The notes: generated from the letters alone by a model not told the origin. DNA of 25,839 bases from an uncultured Collinsella sp. (GCA_900751695.1 CAADSS010000104.1:1-25839); one strand, 5' to 3'; counted from the first letter of the stretch, positions 7,813 to 15,759 are shown. Translations and numbers: made by a program.

Positions 7813-7909
7813 TGGCGGGAACGTATGTGAATCGAACACATCCAAGACGTTTCGCACGCCTCGCAACGGTTTTGAGGACCGCGGAGCCCACCGGAGCCCA
7901 TCCGTTCCC
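7813..7909 (-). tRNA. selC: Selenocysteine tRNA (anticodon TCA)
   Basis: A 97-base tRNA on the minus strand with encoded CCA (7813-7815) and a G discriminator. The acceptor is GGGAACG/CGTTCCC. The anticodon arm GCGGT-CCTCAAA-ACCGT presents TCA, which reads UGA. An 8-bp variable arm (CGAGGCGT/ACGTCTTG) with a 5-base loop follows, and the T arm is ATGTG-TTCGATT-CACAT. The D stem has an internal mismatch like the E. coli selC D stem. The eighth acceptor position of tRNA-Sec would here be G opposite A, which is not a Watson-Crick pair. The location after selB supports the call. Confidence 0.96.
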
Positions 7910-7921
7910 AAGTGCGGCGGT

Positions 7922-7930
7922 ATTTTACCA
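7922..7930 (-). promoter_or_regulatory. Candidate extended -10 promoter of tRNA-Sec
   Basis: On the minus strand TGG-TAAAAT (TAAAAT at 7922-7927) lies 12 bases before the mature tRNA 5' end, predicting a leader of about five bases. A possible -35 (TTGGGA) is 19 bases upstream, longer than ideal. The extended TG element could compensate. Confidence 0.5.
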
Positions 7931-7966
7931 AACCGAAACGGCTCCATCCCAAAAAGACGAACAAGA

Positions 7967-8033
7967 AGTTGCGGTGGAATAGTTCCTGGAAGAGGTATCT
8001 AAACCGGAAAACAGGAATTATTTCACCGCAACT
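7967..8033. repeat. 22-bp inverted repeat between selB and selC
   Basis: The arms AGTTGCGGTGGAATAGTTCC.. (7967-7988) and the complementary arm (8012-8033) pair at 20 of 22 positions around a 23-base loop. The two exceptions are G opposite T on the plus strand (G-U in plus RNA) and A opposite C in minus RNA. The loop contains a small GGT/ACC pair. On the minus strand the hairpin is followed by TCTTGTTCGTCTTTTT, so it may act as the selAB terminator. Its length and symmetry also fit a dispersed palindromic element. Confidence 0.75.
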
Positions 8034-8058
8034 GAGGAGGCGGGAGCGGGTAACCGGC

Positions 8059-10026
8059 CTAGCGCAGGGAGCGCAGGCCGCCGGCCTCCTTGTCGAGTAC
8101 CGTAAAGCGCACGGCATCCAGATGCTCCAAGATGCTGATGGCGCGCTTGCGCGACACACCCAGGGCCTCGCGCAGCACGCTCGTGGTGGCAGCGCCGCCG
8201 GCTGCCTCAATGGCGGCGGCGACGAGCTCACGCGCATGGGCCTCGGCGGCGGCAGACAGGGCAACGTCGCGCTCGACCTTAACGATCGAGCGGTTGAGCG
8301 AAAGCTCGCGCAGGGCTCGCGTCATGGTGTCGCGATCGAGCTGCAACTGCTCGCCCACTTCGGGCAGCGTCGGCGCATCGAGGCCGGCTTCGTCCAGCAA
8401 GGCAACGATGCGTTCGCAGGCCTCGCGCACCACACGCGCTGCAGCGGCAGCGGAGTGCGGGTCGAACACCTCGGCGCCCTCGGAGGCGCACACGCCGCGA
8501 GAGCAGCCCTCGGAAATCAGGGCTGCGGCAACTGTATCGTCAGCGGTAGGCCAAGCAGCATGGGCGACGGCGCCGGGCGTAAAGCCCGTCTCCTTGGGGG
8601 CAGCCGCGTGCATGGCAGACAGGGTCGCCGCCAGGGCATCCATCGCAGCGTCAAGCACCACGGCGTCCGCCAAGAGGTCCGTTTCACCCGCGGCAAGCTT
8701 GCGAACGGAGCCCTGCGTCACCAACCCGCGCAGTGCGGCATCGACCTCGCCGACGCCGAGATCCAAAGCCTCGGCGACATCAACCGCCGTAACCGGCAAC
8801 GTCTGCAGCGCCAGCCACGCCTCAACACCAGCGGCGGTATCGCCGGCCTCAAGCGCCACATACAGCGCACGCTCTCCTTCGGCAAGCTCGCGCGAACGAC
8901 GGCAACGCGAAAGCAGCACACGCCCGCCGCCAATAAGCATAACGGGCGAATACGACAGCACCACGGCATGGTCGCCGGCGCGCAGCGGCAGCGGTTCCTC
9001 CAAGCGTACCTGCACCACTCGTGTCTCGCCCACCGCCATGGGGGCCTCGCCCTCCATGAACATGATGCGACCGACAACCTCGGCTGTGCCTGCCATCACG
9101 TGCACACGCGCACCCGACTCGAGCACACGCGGCTTGGCTCCCTCGCGACCCAAATACGTAAACGTCATCATAAAGCGCAGCGTATGGCCAAAACGGCCCT
9201 CCACGCCAAGCATCTCGCCGCGATCGAGCGAAGCGGCACCGTCGCCCACCAGGTTGAGCGCCACGCGCTGACCGGGCAGCGCCTGCTGCGTATCGCCATG
9301 CACCTGAATCCCGCGCACACGACAGACCGTACGCGACGGCAAAGCCATCAGCTCGTCGCCCACCGCAACGGGCGCATCGTGCAGCGTTCCCGTCACGACA
9401 GTGCCGACGCCCTTGATCGTAAAGCAGCGGTCAATCGGCAGGCGAGGCGCGGCATCGCTCCGCTCGGCACGGTCGCGACAGGCATCCCAGCAAACACCCA
9501 CCTGCTCGTCGAGCACCGCAAGCAGCCCGTCGATTCCCGCGCCCGTCTTAGACGACACGGGCACAATTGGCGCGCCCGCAAACACAGTACCCGACAAAAA
9601 GTCATCAACATCGAGCTCGGCAAGCTCGGTCATCTCGGCATCGGCCAGGTCGCACATGGTCAGCGCGACCACCATATGCGTAACGCCCAGCAGCTCCAGC
9701 ACATGCACGTGCTCGCGGGTCTGCGGCATTACGCCCTCAACGGCCGAAACCACCAGCACGGCAACGTCGATACCCGTGGCACCCTGCACCATGGCGCGCA
9801 GGTAGTGCGCATGCCCCGGCACGTCGACCAGGCCCACGATCTTGCCGCTCGGCAGTGCCAGTTCGCCAAAGCCCAGCTCCACGGTCATACCGCGACGGCG
9901 CTCAACCTCAAGACGGTCGGGATTCTTGCCGGTCAGCGCCTCGATCAGTGCCGACTTACCGTGGTCGACGTGGCCCGCCGTGCCAACGATAACGGGACAC
10001 TCCACCAGCGCCTGAACCTCACTCAT
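8059..10026 (-). CDS. selB: Selenocysteine-specific elongation factor SelB
   Basis: A 655-residue GTPase that delivers Sec-tRNA to UGA codons marked by a SECIS hairpin. Visible motifs are G1 GHVDHGKS at residues 18-25, switch I RRRGMT at 44-48, and G3 DVPGH at 68-72. The G4 site reads TMCD at 123-126, where TKxD or NKxD is usual. Beta-barrel domains 2 and 3 follow (KGVGTVVTGTLHDAPVAVGD near residue 210). The C-terminal 200 residues form the winged-helix SECIS-binding part (for example LLDEAGLDAPTLPEVGEQL and VSRKRAISILEHLD). E. coli SelB is 614 residues. The ATG overlaps the selA stop as ATGA, so the two are translationally coupled. Confidence 0.96.
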   Translation of the reverse strand: MSEVQALVECPVIVGTAGHVDHGKSALIEALTGKNPDRLEVERRRGMTVELGFGELALPSGKIVGLVDVPGHAHYLRAMVQGATGIDVAVLVVSAVEGVMPQTREHVHVLELLGVTHMVVALTMCDLADAEMTELAELDVDDFLSGTVFAGAPIVPVSSKTGAGIDGLLAVLDEQVGVCWDACRDRAERSDAAPRLPIDRCFTIKGVGTVVTGTLHDAPVAVGDELMALPSRTVCRVRGIQVHGDTQQALPGQRVALNLVGDGAASLDRGEMLGVEGRFGHTLRFMMTFTYLGREGAKPRVLESGARVHVMAGTAEVVGRIMFMEGEAPMAVGETRVVQVRLEEPLPLRAGDHAVVLSYSPVMLIGGGRVLLSRCRRSRELAEGERALYVALEAGDTAAGVEAWLALQTLPVTAVDVAEALDLGVGEVDAALRGLVTQGSVRKLAAGETDLLADAVVLDAAMDALAATLSAMHAAAPKETGFTPGAVAHAAWPTADDTVAAALISEGCSRGVCASEGAEVFDPHSAAAAARVVREACERIVALLDEAGLDAPTLPEVGEQLQLDRDTMTRALRELSLNRSIVKVERDVALSAAAEAHARELVAAAIEAAGGAATTSVLREALGVSRKRAISILEHLDAVRFTVLDKEAGGLRSLR

Positions 10027-11480
10027 CGAGTAATCGCCTTCTTAACGCACGCGACGAGCGTCGTTGCCGCCGTCTCGATATCGCGGTCACCCACGAGCGT
10101 GCGCACGTCAAACAAAATGCGATCGTGCGAGGTTCGCGTGACGACCGGCGTGTCGAAGTCCTGGACAAGCGAGCGCTTGAGCGCGTCGACGGACAGGCGC
10201 TCGTCAACAAGACGCACGGCCACGCACATCGTGGGCAGCTCAACGGTAGGCAGCGAACCGCCACCGGGCGTCGAGGACTCCTCGACGATTTCCACCTGCA
10301 CGGCACACGGGCAGCCAGCCTTATCGAGGCCCGCCACCATCAGCTCGCGCAGCTTGCGTGCGCGGCGCTCCAGATGAGCCTGCGGAAGCGTGAGCATGTT
10401 GAGCACCGGCACCTCACGATGGGCCACATCGGCGCCGTCCATATAAATGCGCAGTGTAGCCTCGAGCGCCGCCAGCGCGAGCTTGCCCGGGCGCAGGGCA
10501 CGCATAAGCGGATGCGACCCGCAGGCCTGGACCAGATCGCGACGGCCCATGATAATGCCCGCCTGCGCGGCACCCAGCAGCTTATCGCCCGAGCACGACA
10601 CGATATCGAGCCCCGCCGAAACCGAAGCCGGCGTGGTTTCTTCGCCGCCGCGCACCAAGATGTCGTCGGGCAACAGCGCGCCCGAGCCCTGGTCCTCGTA
10701 GAACAGCAGGCTATGCTTGTGGGCCAGGGCGGCAAGCTCCCGAGAGCCCACCTCTTCGTGAAAACCCTCGATGCGATAGTTGGAAGGATGGACCTTAAGG
10801 ATCATCGCCGTATCGGGCGTGATGGCTTGCTCATAATCAGCCAGGTGCGTGCGGTTGGTGGCGCCGACCTCAACGAGTTTGGCGCCCGAAGCCGCCATGA
10901 CATCGGGGATGCGGAAGCTGCCGCCGATCTCGACAAGCTCGCCGCGGCTGACAATAACCTCTTTGCCTGCGGCATGGGTCGCCAGCACCAGCAGCACCGC
11001 GGCGGCATTGTTGTTGACCACGAGCGCGTCCTCGGCACCGGTGAGTGAGCGGATCAGCTGCGCGGCGTGCTCCTTGCGCGACCCGCGCGAACAGGTGTCC
11101 ACACTGTACTCGAGCGTGCTATACCCGCGCGCGACCTCGGCCACGGCTTTGGCAGCTGATTCCGCGAGCGGAGCGCGACCCAAGTTGGTATGGATAACCA
11201 CACCCGTGGCGTTGACGGCGGGACGCAGGCTCGGCAGCGCGGAGCGATGCGCACGCCACTCGATGGCCGAGGCCAGCTCGCGCTTGGAACGCGAGGCGGC
11301 GCCGGCACGAATGGCGGCGCGCTCCTCGTCGAGCTCGGCCGTGACGGCGGCATGTACCACCGCGTCGCAGGTCTCCCCCGCCGCCTTCACAACCGGCCAC
11401 TCTGCGAGCAGCTCGTTGACGGAGGGAATGGCGCGCAGGCGGGCGCGCACCTCATCGGACATGTTCTGGCTATCGCTCAT
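10023..11480 (-). CDS. selA: L-seryl-tRNA(Sec) selenium transferase SelA
   Basis: A 485-residue PLP enzyme that converts seryl-tRNA(Sec) to selenocysteyl-tRNA(Sec) using selenophosphate. The N-terminal RAIPSVNELL motif is followed by NATGVVIHTNLGRAPL near residue 90, SRGELVEIGGSFRIP near residue 178, YEDQGSGALL near residue 261 and the PLP-lysine site SCSGDKLLGAAQAG (K300). Length is near the usual 460-470. The ATG at 11480 follows GAAAGG by six bases; an in-frame ATG at codon 7 is an alternative. The 76-base gap to the upstream oxidoreductase shows no clear terminator, so cotranscription is possible. The required selD (selenophosphate synthase) is not in this window. Confidence 0.96.
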   Translation of the reverse strand: MSDSQNMSDEVRARLRAIPSVNELLAEWPVVKAAGETCDAVVHAAVTAELDEERAAIRAGAASRSKRELASAIEWRAHRSALPSLRPAVNATGVVIHTNLGRAPLAESAAKAVAEVARGYSTLEYSVDTCSRGSRKEHAAQLIRSLTGAEDALVVNNNAAAVLLVLATHAAGKEVIVSRGELVEIGGSFRIPDVMAASGAKLVEVGATNRTHLADYEQAITPDTAMILKVHPSNYRIEGFHEEVGSRELAALAHKHSLLFYEDQGSGALLPDDILVRGGEETTPASVSAGLDIVSCSGDKLLGAAQAGIIMGRRDLVQACGSHPLMRALRPGKLALAALEATLRIYMDGADVAHREVPVLNMLTLPQAHLERRARKLRELMVAGLDKAGCPCAVQVEIVEESSTPGGGSLPTVELPTMCVAVRLVDERLSVDALKRSLVQDFDTPVVTRTSHDRILFDVRTLVGDRDIETAATTLVACVKKAITR

Positions 11481-11556
11481 GTGCGGCCTTTCAAAACCAA
11501 AGGTGAATCAATCGTTCGAATGTCAAACTATCAGCCAATTCGATCAGCTGAGTCAA

Positions 11557-13674
11557 TTACTCGCTATTATCCTCGCGTGCCGCGATCTTTTCCACGCGAA
11601 CGGCGTTTTCCTGGGTGAGCGCAGCGCCCGTCAACGGGTCCCAACGCAACGGCGTATGGTCGAGCGGGCCCACGCCCAAGGCTTGAGCGCCACCGGCATC
11701 GGCGCCAAACGAACGCCCGCCGGGAGCGGCCGAGGTGAAGATGCACGCCGGATGCAGATAGGGCGTCGTCTCCACGCGCACGCGGTCGCGGCCCATGTCG
11801 CTCACGAGTTCGACGATCTCGCCGTCGGCGATGCCCATGTGCGCAGCAGCATCGGCATTCATCTGCACGGCATCCAGGTCCGACCCAGCCTCGGCGGCAC
11901 CTTGGGCCGCGAGCCTGCGCGAGGTATGCGACTCAAAGGGACGGTTGCCGCTAATGAGGCGAAACATCCCCGGGCCAGGCTCCACCATGGGAGCGATCCA
12001 GTTGGGTACACAACCCAGGCCGGCTCGTTCCCATACGTCGCTTGCCAGCGCAATTTTGCCGCCATCCAGGGGAATCGCCGGCTCACCCGTGCGCGACGGC
12101 AGCGGCACGCCCGTATCGGCCCAGCCGCGCTCCTTGAGCTCGTCCAGATCGATCCCAAAAGGCGCCACCTGGGCAGCCGCCAGATCGTCAGACGTAAACT
12201 GGAAATACTCGCCCACGCCACACGCCTGCGCCAGACCGGCAAAAATCTCCCGACCGGGACGTGTGCCGTCATGCTGCACGGGCAGCACGGCGTTGCGGTA
12301 GAACACGCGCGAATCGTTGGCGCCCACGACTGTGCCCACACCGCGGTCGGCCTCCAGATACGTCACGTCGGGCAGCACGAAGTCAGAAGCACGCGCCGTC
12401 TCGGACCAGCGAATATCAATCGTCACAAGCAAGTCGAGCTGCTGCAAAATACCCAACCAAGCCTGTGCATTGCCATAGCCCGCACCGGGGTTACTGGCAT
12501 AGACGATGAGCCCACGCAAATCGCCGGCAAGAATCGACTGACCGATGGTCGTGCACAGCCCGCGCACCGGATCGACCAGTGGATAGCGCTCGGACCCCAG
12601 CTTGGACTCGCGCGGCACCGGCGGCGTCGCAAAACGTGCGGGATCGAGGTCGCCCAACACAAGCGACGTGGGCGGGTTGAGCGCACCGCCCGCATGCCCG
12701 ATACAGCCCAGCAGCACATCGACCAAGCAGATAGCGCGCGCGGTCTGGGTGCTATTGGCATACGCGATACCGATACCACCGTGAAAGCCCGCATCCACCA
12801 CGGCGGCAGGCGCGGCGGCAGCGAGATCGCGCGCCGTGGCGACAATCTCTGCGGCCGGCACGTCGCACATCGACTCGGCCCACTCGGGCGTCCAAGCACG
12901 GGCCGCCTGCGCCAGCTCGTCAAAACCCGTGGTATAGCGGGCAACGAACTCGTGGTCGTACAAGTCCTCGGCAATCAGCACGTGGGCGATGCCCAGCAGT
13001 AGTGCCAAATCGCAGCCCGGGCGCACGCGCAGCCAGCGGTCGGCAAGCGCGGCGGAGCCGCTGCGCCGGGGGTCGACCACGATAATCTTCGCCCCGCGCC
13101 GGCGCGCATCGTTGAGCGCATCGACGGCCCCCATCGTCGATGAATCGACGATGGAACGCCCCAGGTACATGATGCAGTCGGTATGTGCCAGGTCGGAGGC
13201 GGGGCTATAGCCCAGGCTGTGTTCCCAACCGGTAAGTCGGCTTACCTCGCAGGCGCCATCGGCACCGTACACGTTGGGCGAGCCCAGCGCATGCATAAAG
13301 CGATACGCCCAGTAGCGGTCGAACGAGGGAACGCCGAGCGTCATGCCCAGCGCGCGCGGACCATGCCCGTCAACAATCCCCAAAAGGCGCTCGGCAATCT
13401 GGGCAAACGCCTCGTCCCAGGTAATCGCATCGAACCCCGAGCCATCCCGGCGGCGTCGCATGGGGTGCACAATGCGGTCGCGCTCGTCAAACGGCATTGC
13501 CAGGCGATGCCGTCCGCGGGCGCACAGGGCACGCGCCGCGCACGGATGCCCCGCAACCGGCAGCTCAGCCACCACACGCCCATCCTCAACATGGGCCGCA
13601 AAGGCGCAATCGGCATAGCATCCCCCGCATGTGGTCACCACGGCGCGACCGTCACGCTTCACAGCAGATGCCAT
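11557..13674 (-). CDS. Molybdopterin oxidoreductase (bis-MGD, DMSO reductase superfamily), substrate unknown
   Basis: A 705-residue cytoplasmic-looking enzyme without a Tat signal. An N-terminal [4Fe-4S] motif C16-x2-C19-x3-C23-x27-C51 matches the superfamily spacing. MopB domains follow: ITWDEAFAQIAERL near residue 84, TDCIMYLGRS, IIVVDPRRS, and VLPDVTYLEADRGVGT. A molybdopterin-dinucleotide binding C-terminal domain is recognisable around DAVQMNADAAAHMGIADG. The likely Mo ligand is C142 in GADGACEVSR. It is encoded by a Cys codon, not UGA, and the His that follows Sec or Cys in formate dehydrogenases is Glu here, so a formate dehydrogenase is unlikely. Thiosulfate/polysulfide-reductase-like enzymes are closer in style. 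I chose 13674 because AAGGGG lies eight bases upstream; the longer frame starting at 13740 runs into the upstream terminator. No adjacent FeS or membrane partner is encoded. Confidence 0.87.
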   Translation of the reverse strand: MASAVKRDGRAVVTTCGGCYADCAFAAHVEDGRVVAELPVAGHPCAARALCARGRHRLAMPFDERDRIVHPMRRRRDGSGFDAITWDEAFAQIAERLLGIVDGHGPRALGMTLGVPSFDRYWAYRFMHALGSPNVYGADGACEVSRLTGWEHSLGYSPASDLAHTDCIMYLGRSIVDSSTMGAVDALNDARRRGAKIIVVDPRRSGSAALADRWLRVRPGCDLALLLGIAHVLIAEDLYDHEFVARYTTGFDELAQAARAWTPEWAESMCDVPAAEIVATARDLAAAAPAAVVDAGFHGGIGIAYANSTQTARAICLVDVLLGCIGHAGGALNPPTSLVLGDLDPARFATPPVPRESKLGSERYPLVDPVRGLCTTIGQSILAGDLRGLIVYASNPGAGYGNAQAWLGILQQLDLLVTIDIRWSETARASDFVLPDVTYLEADRGVGTVVGANDSRVFYRNAVLPVQHDGTRPGREIFAGLAQACGVGEYFQFTSDDLAAAQVAPFGIDLDELKERGWADTGVPLPSRTGEPAIPLDGGKIALASDVWERAGLGCVPNWIAPMVEPGPGMFRLISGNRPFESHTSRRLAAQGAAEAGSDLDAVQMNADAAAHMGIADGEIVELVSDMGRDRVRVETTPYLHPACIFTSAAPGGRSFGADAGGAQALGVGPLDHTPLRWDPLTGAALTQENAVRVEKIAAREDNSE

Positions 13675-13738
13675 CTCGATTACCCCTTTCATCAGCCAAA
13701 CACAACAGGCCAACAGCCCGGCAACGAGCCCCAGACCC

Positions 13739-13774
13739 AAAAAGCCTCCCGCACGGCAACGCCCCGCGGGAGGC
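13739..13774 (-). terminator. Intrinsic terminator after the FNT channel gene
   Basis: On the minus strand GCCTCCCGC pairs perfectly with GCGGGAGGC (13766-13774 with 13744-13752, loop 13 bases) and TTTTT follows (13739-13743). It lies 22 bases past the FNT stop and closes the hydrogenase operon. It leaves only 64 bases for a promoter of the next gene. Confidence 0.92.
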
Positions 13775-13795
13775 CAACGTCAAACAGACGGTACC

Positions 13796-14635
13796 TTACG
13801 CCTCGGACTTCTTGGCGTAGACAAACCAGTAGCCGAGCGCGATCAGAACCGCGCCGCCCACGATGTTGCCCAGCGTGGCGGCGGATAGATTAAACGCAAT
13901 ACCCGCGACGTTGAGCGCATCGGCCCCGGCAACCTTGGCACCATAGCCGCACGCGTGCATCACGGCACCCATGGGCAAAAAGTACATGTTGGCAACGCAG
14001 TGCTCAAAACCGCAGGCCACAAAGGCGGCGATGGGCAGCAAAATGCCCACAACCTTATCGACTACGGTCTTGCCCGCAGTGCCAATCCACACGGCCAGGC
14101 ACACAAAGATGTTGCACAGGATGCCGCGGAAGAAGATCGTCACCCAGTCGACCGTCACCTTGCCGGCGGCGACGCTCACCATGGAGTTGGCGACCGCCTC
14201 GCCGTTGAGCTTATAGATGCCGGCCATGTACACCAAAAAGACGATGAACAGGGCACCGACAAAATTGCCGACCCACACGACGACCCAGGCCTTGAGCATC
14301 TGGACAAGGGTGATCTTTTTGCTCTTGAGCGCGCAGACCATAAGCGAATTGCCGGTAAACAGCTCGGCGCCGCACACCAGCACCAGCACCAGGCCCAGGC
14401 AAAAGCACAGGCCGCCCACGACGCGCTGGGCACCCCAGCCCAGCGTGCTGTCGCTCAAAAACACGGTAAAGAACAGACCGCCGAAGGCGATGAACGCACC
14501 GGCGAACATTGCCAACAGAAAAGCCTTTGCGACCGGCAGGTTGGCCTTGGTCACGCCGGCAGCCTCGGTCTTGGCCTCGATCGCGGCGGGCGCCAGACAA
14601 TCGGGAGCGGGGTACTCTGCCTTGGAATCTGCCAT
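13796..14635 (-). CDS. Formate/nitrite transporter family channel (FocA-like)
   Basis: A 279-residue FNT channel with six membrane helices, expected to move formate (or a related small anion such as nitrite or hydrosulfide) across the inner membrane. The N-terminus PAAIEAKTEAAGVTKANLP fits the amphipathic FocA gate helix. AELFTGNSL at residues 90-98 is the family signature, and GFEHCVANMYFLP carries H212, equivalent to the selectivity histidine H209 of FocA. The start at 14635 agrees with FocA length; an upstream ATG at 14668 would add 11 atypical residues. It lies 39 bases after the hydrogenase protease gene, in the same direction, and is followed by a terminator. Placement in a formate hydrogenlyase-type operon favours formate as substrate. 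Confidence 0.92.
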   Translation of the reverse strand: MADSKAEYPAPDCLAPAAIEAKTEAAGVTKANLPVAKAFLLAMFAGAFIAFGGLFFTVFLSDSTLGWGAQRVVGGLCFCLGLVLVLVCGAELFTGNSLMVCALKSKKITLVQMLKAWVVVWVGNFVGALFIVFLVYMAGIYKLNGEAVANSMVSVAAGKVTVDWVTIFFRGILCNIFVCLAVWIGTAGKTVVDKVVGILLPIAAFVACGFEHCVANMYFLPMGAVMHACGYGAKVAGADALNVAGIAFNLSAATLGNIVGGAVLIALGYWFVYAKKSEA

Positions 14636-14674
14636 GTCAATCACTTCTTTCCTATTCAGCAGAGGCAAGCGCTG

Positions 14675-15178
14675 CTATAGCTCCTGCCCCAAGCGGACAA
14701 AGTGGGAAAAGTCGTTGGCGGCCACGGCGTCGTACACGGCGTCGACGGCGTCAAAGACTTCCGGGGACATGGGGTTGTAGAACTCCGTGTCGCCCGGCTG
14801 AATCCCTATGAAGACGATATCATCACACGATTGCTCAATCTCTTCGATCAGAATCGACAGGGGAAGCGAATGCGTGGTGAACATCGACTTGCGGGCCACG
14901 TCACGTTTGTCGAGCAATCGGATGGACCCGACGGGCAGTGCCATGTCGGCGGCATCGACCAAGACCAAACGCGGCGGACGCTCGCGCTTGACCTCGATGA
15001 TGTCATCCTCGGGCGTCTGGCCGCCGTCGATGGTGTACCAACCGGCAAGGGGCGTGTCCTCCATCTTTTTGGAGAGCACGGGGCCGGCGGCATCGTCGGC
15101 ACGCAGCACACTTCCCGCCGTGAGCACGATACCCGCAAACGGGGCGCCGTTCACACGACCATCCACAACGCGACCCAT
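14675..15178 (-). CDS. hycI: Hydrogenase maturation endopeptidase HycI-like
   Basis: A 167-residue protease that removes the C-terminal tail of the hydrogenase large subunit after nickel insertion. It aligns well by eye with E. coli HycI: SVLRADDAAGP (D28/D29), a WYTIDGGQTPEDDI stretch, LVLVDAADMALP (D75/D78), TTHSLPLSILI (H103) and VFIGIQPGDTEFYNPMS. The acidic residues and histidine are those that bind Ni during cleavage in HycI. It has an N-terminal extension of about 13 residues relative to E. coli. Its ATG overlaps the stop of the HyfJ gene (TAATG). Its substrate is very probably HyfG (17263-19035), which has an uncleaved 44-residue tail. Confidence 0.94.
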   Translation of the reverse strand: MGRVVDGRVNGAPFAGIVLTAGSVLRADDAAGPVLSKKMEDTPLAGWYTIDGGQTPEDDIIEVKRERPPRLVLVDAADMALPVGSIRLLDKRDVARKSMFTTHSLPLSILIEEIEQSCDDIVFIGIQPGDTEFYNPMSPEVFDAVDAVYDAVAANDFSHFVRLGQEL

Positions 15179-15759
15179 TACTGCAACCTTCCCGTCAGAT
15201 ACACACCCGACACATCGCGCACGCGCTCAACCAGATCGCGAAACTTCATTAAGAACGCGACCTGCTGGGCATGCAGGCCAAAGTCGTCGTCGAACACCGA
15301 GATGCCGGCCTTGGCCGACCCGCGAAAACCGCGCTCGTCGAGCAGTGCATCGCAGGCCTCGAGCAGCGACGGCACCGCCGCCTTGTCGAGCTGGCACTCG
15401 CCAAAGGAGCGGATGGCCTCGAACTTGGTCTTGGCCTCCCCCTCCGGCAGCGCGTCGACGAGCGAATAGAACACGTTCACCGGCACCGACAGGCGCGGCT
15501 CAAAGCAATCGAGCACGCCGGTGTGGTGGCCCACGGCGAGCGTGTAGTACAGCACGTCGCAGGCCTCCTGGGGAACGTCTTCCTCGGTCTCCACAAACTT
15601 ACGCGTGAGCTCGTAGAAGACCACCTGGTCGGGCACGTGGCCCAGGTAGGGGTCGGCGACGCCCTCGGCGGCCTCGTCGCTTGCGCGCGAGGCATCGCCA
15701 AAAGAGCCGCCGAGCATGCCGGGGCCCGCAAAGTAACCAGAGCGGTCCGTGAGCTCCAT
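15178..15759 (-). CDS. hyfJ: Formate hydrogenlyase accessory protein HyfJ/HycH
   Basis: A 193-residue homologue of HycH/HyfJ, a soluble protein needed for maturation of the hydrogenase large subunit. The recognisable core is VVFYELTRKFVETEEDVPQ followed by CDVLYYTLAVGHHTGVLDC, very close in pattern to E. coli HycH, which is only about 136 residues. Here about 45 Gly/Ala/Asp-rich residues precede the core and there are additions in the C-terminal half. The ATG directly follows the HyfI stop (TAGATG) and uses a GGAGGT six bases upstream within hyfI. It overlaps the protease gene downstream by one base. Confidence 0.87.
   Translation of the reverse strand: MELTDRSGYFAGPGMLGGSFGDASRASDEAAEGVADPYLGHVPDQVVFYELTRKFVETEEDVPQEACDVLYYTLAVGHHTGVLDCFEPRLSVPVNVFYSLVDALPEGEAKTKFEAIRSFGECQLDKAAVPSLLEACDALLDERGFRGSAKAGISVFDDDFGLHAQQVAFLMKFRDLVERVRDVSGVYLTGRLQ

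Noticed and set aside
7659..8264. Upstream extension of the mobA reading frame
   Set aside because: The extra 200 codons read through the tRNA-Sec gene, its promoter and terminator and have no protein similarity; the GGAGG before 7658 marks the true start.
11481..11556. Possible SECIS or promoter between the Mo oxidoreductase and selA
   Set aside because: There is a TTGACT but no acceptable -10 at the right spacing, no stable hairpin, and the upstream gene has no in-frame UGA, so a SECIS has no purpose here.
11557..13674. Formate dehydrogenase for the Hyf complex
   Set aside because: The ligand Cys is followed by Glu and not the conserved His, and the gene lies outside the operon beyond a terminator; kept as a substrate-unknown oxidoreductase.
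13675..13740. Upstream extension of the Mo oxidoreductase with a hydrophobic MGLGLVAGLLACCVWL stretch resembling a signal sequence
   Set aside because: It starts within the FNT terminator's U tract, lacks a twin-arginine motif, and a good Shine-Dalgarno supports the ATG at 13674.
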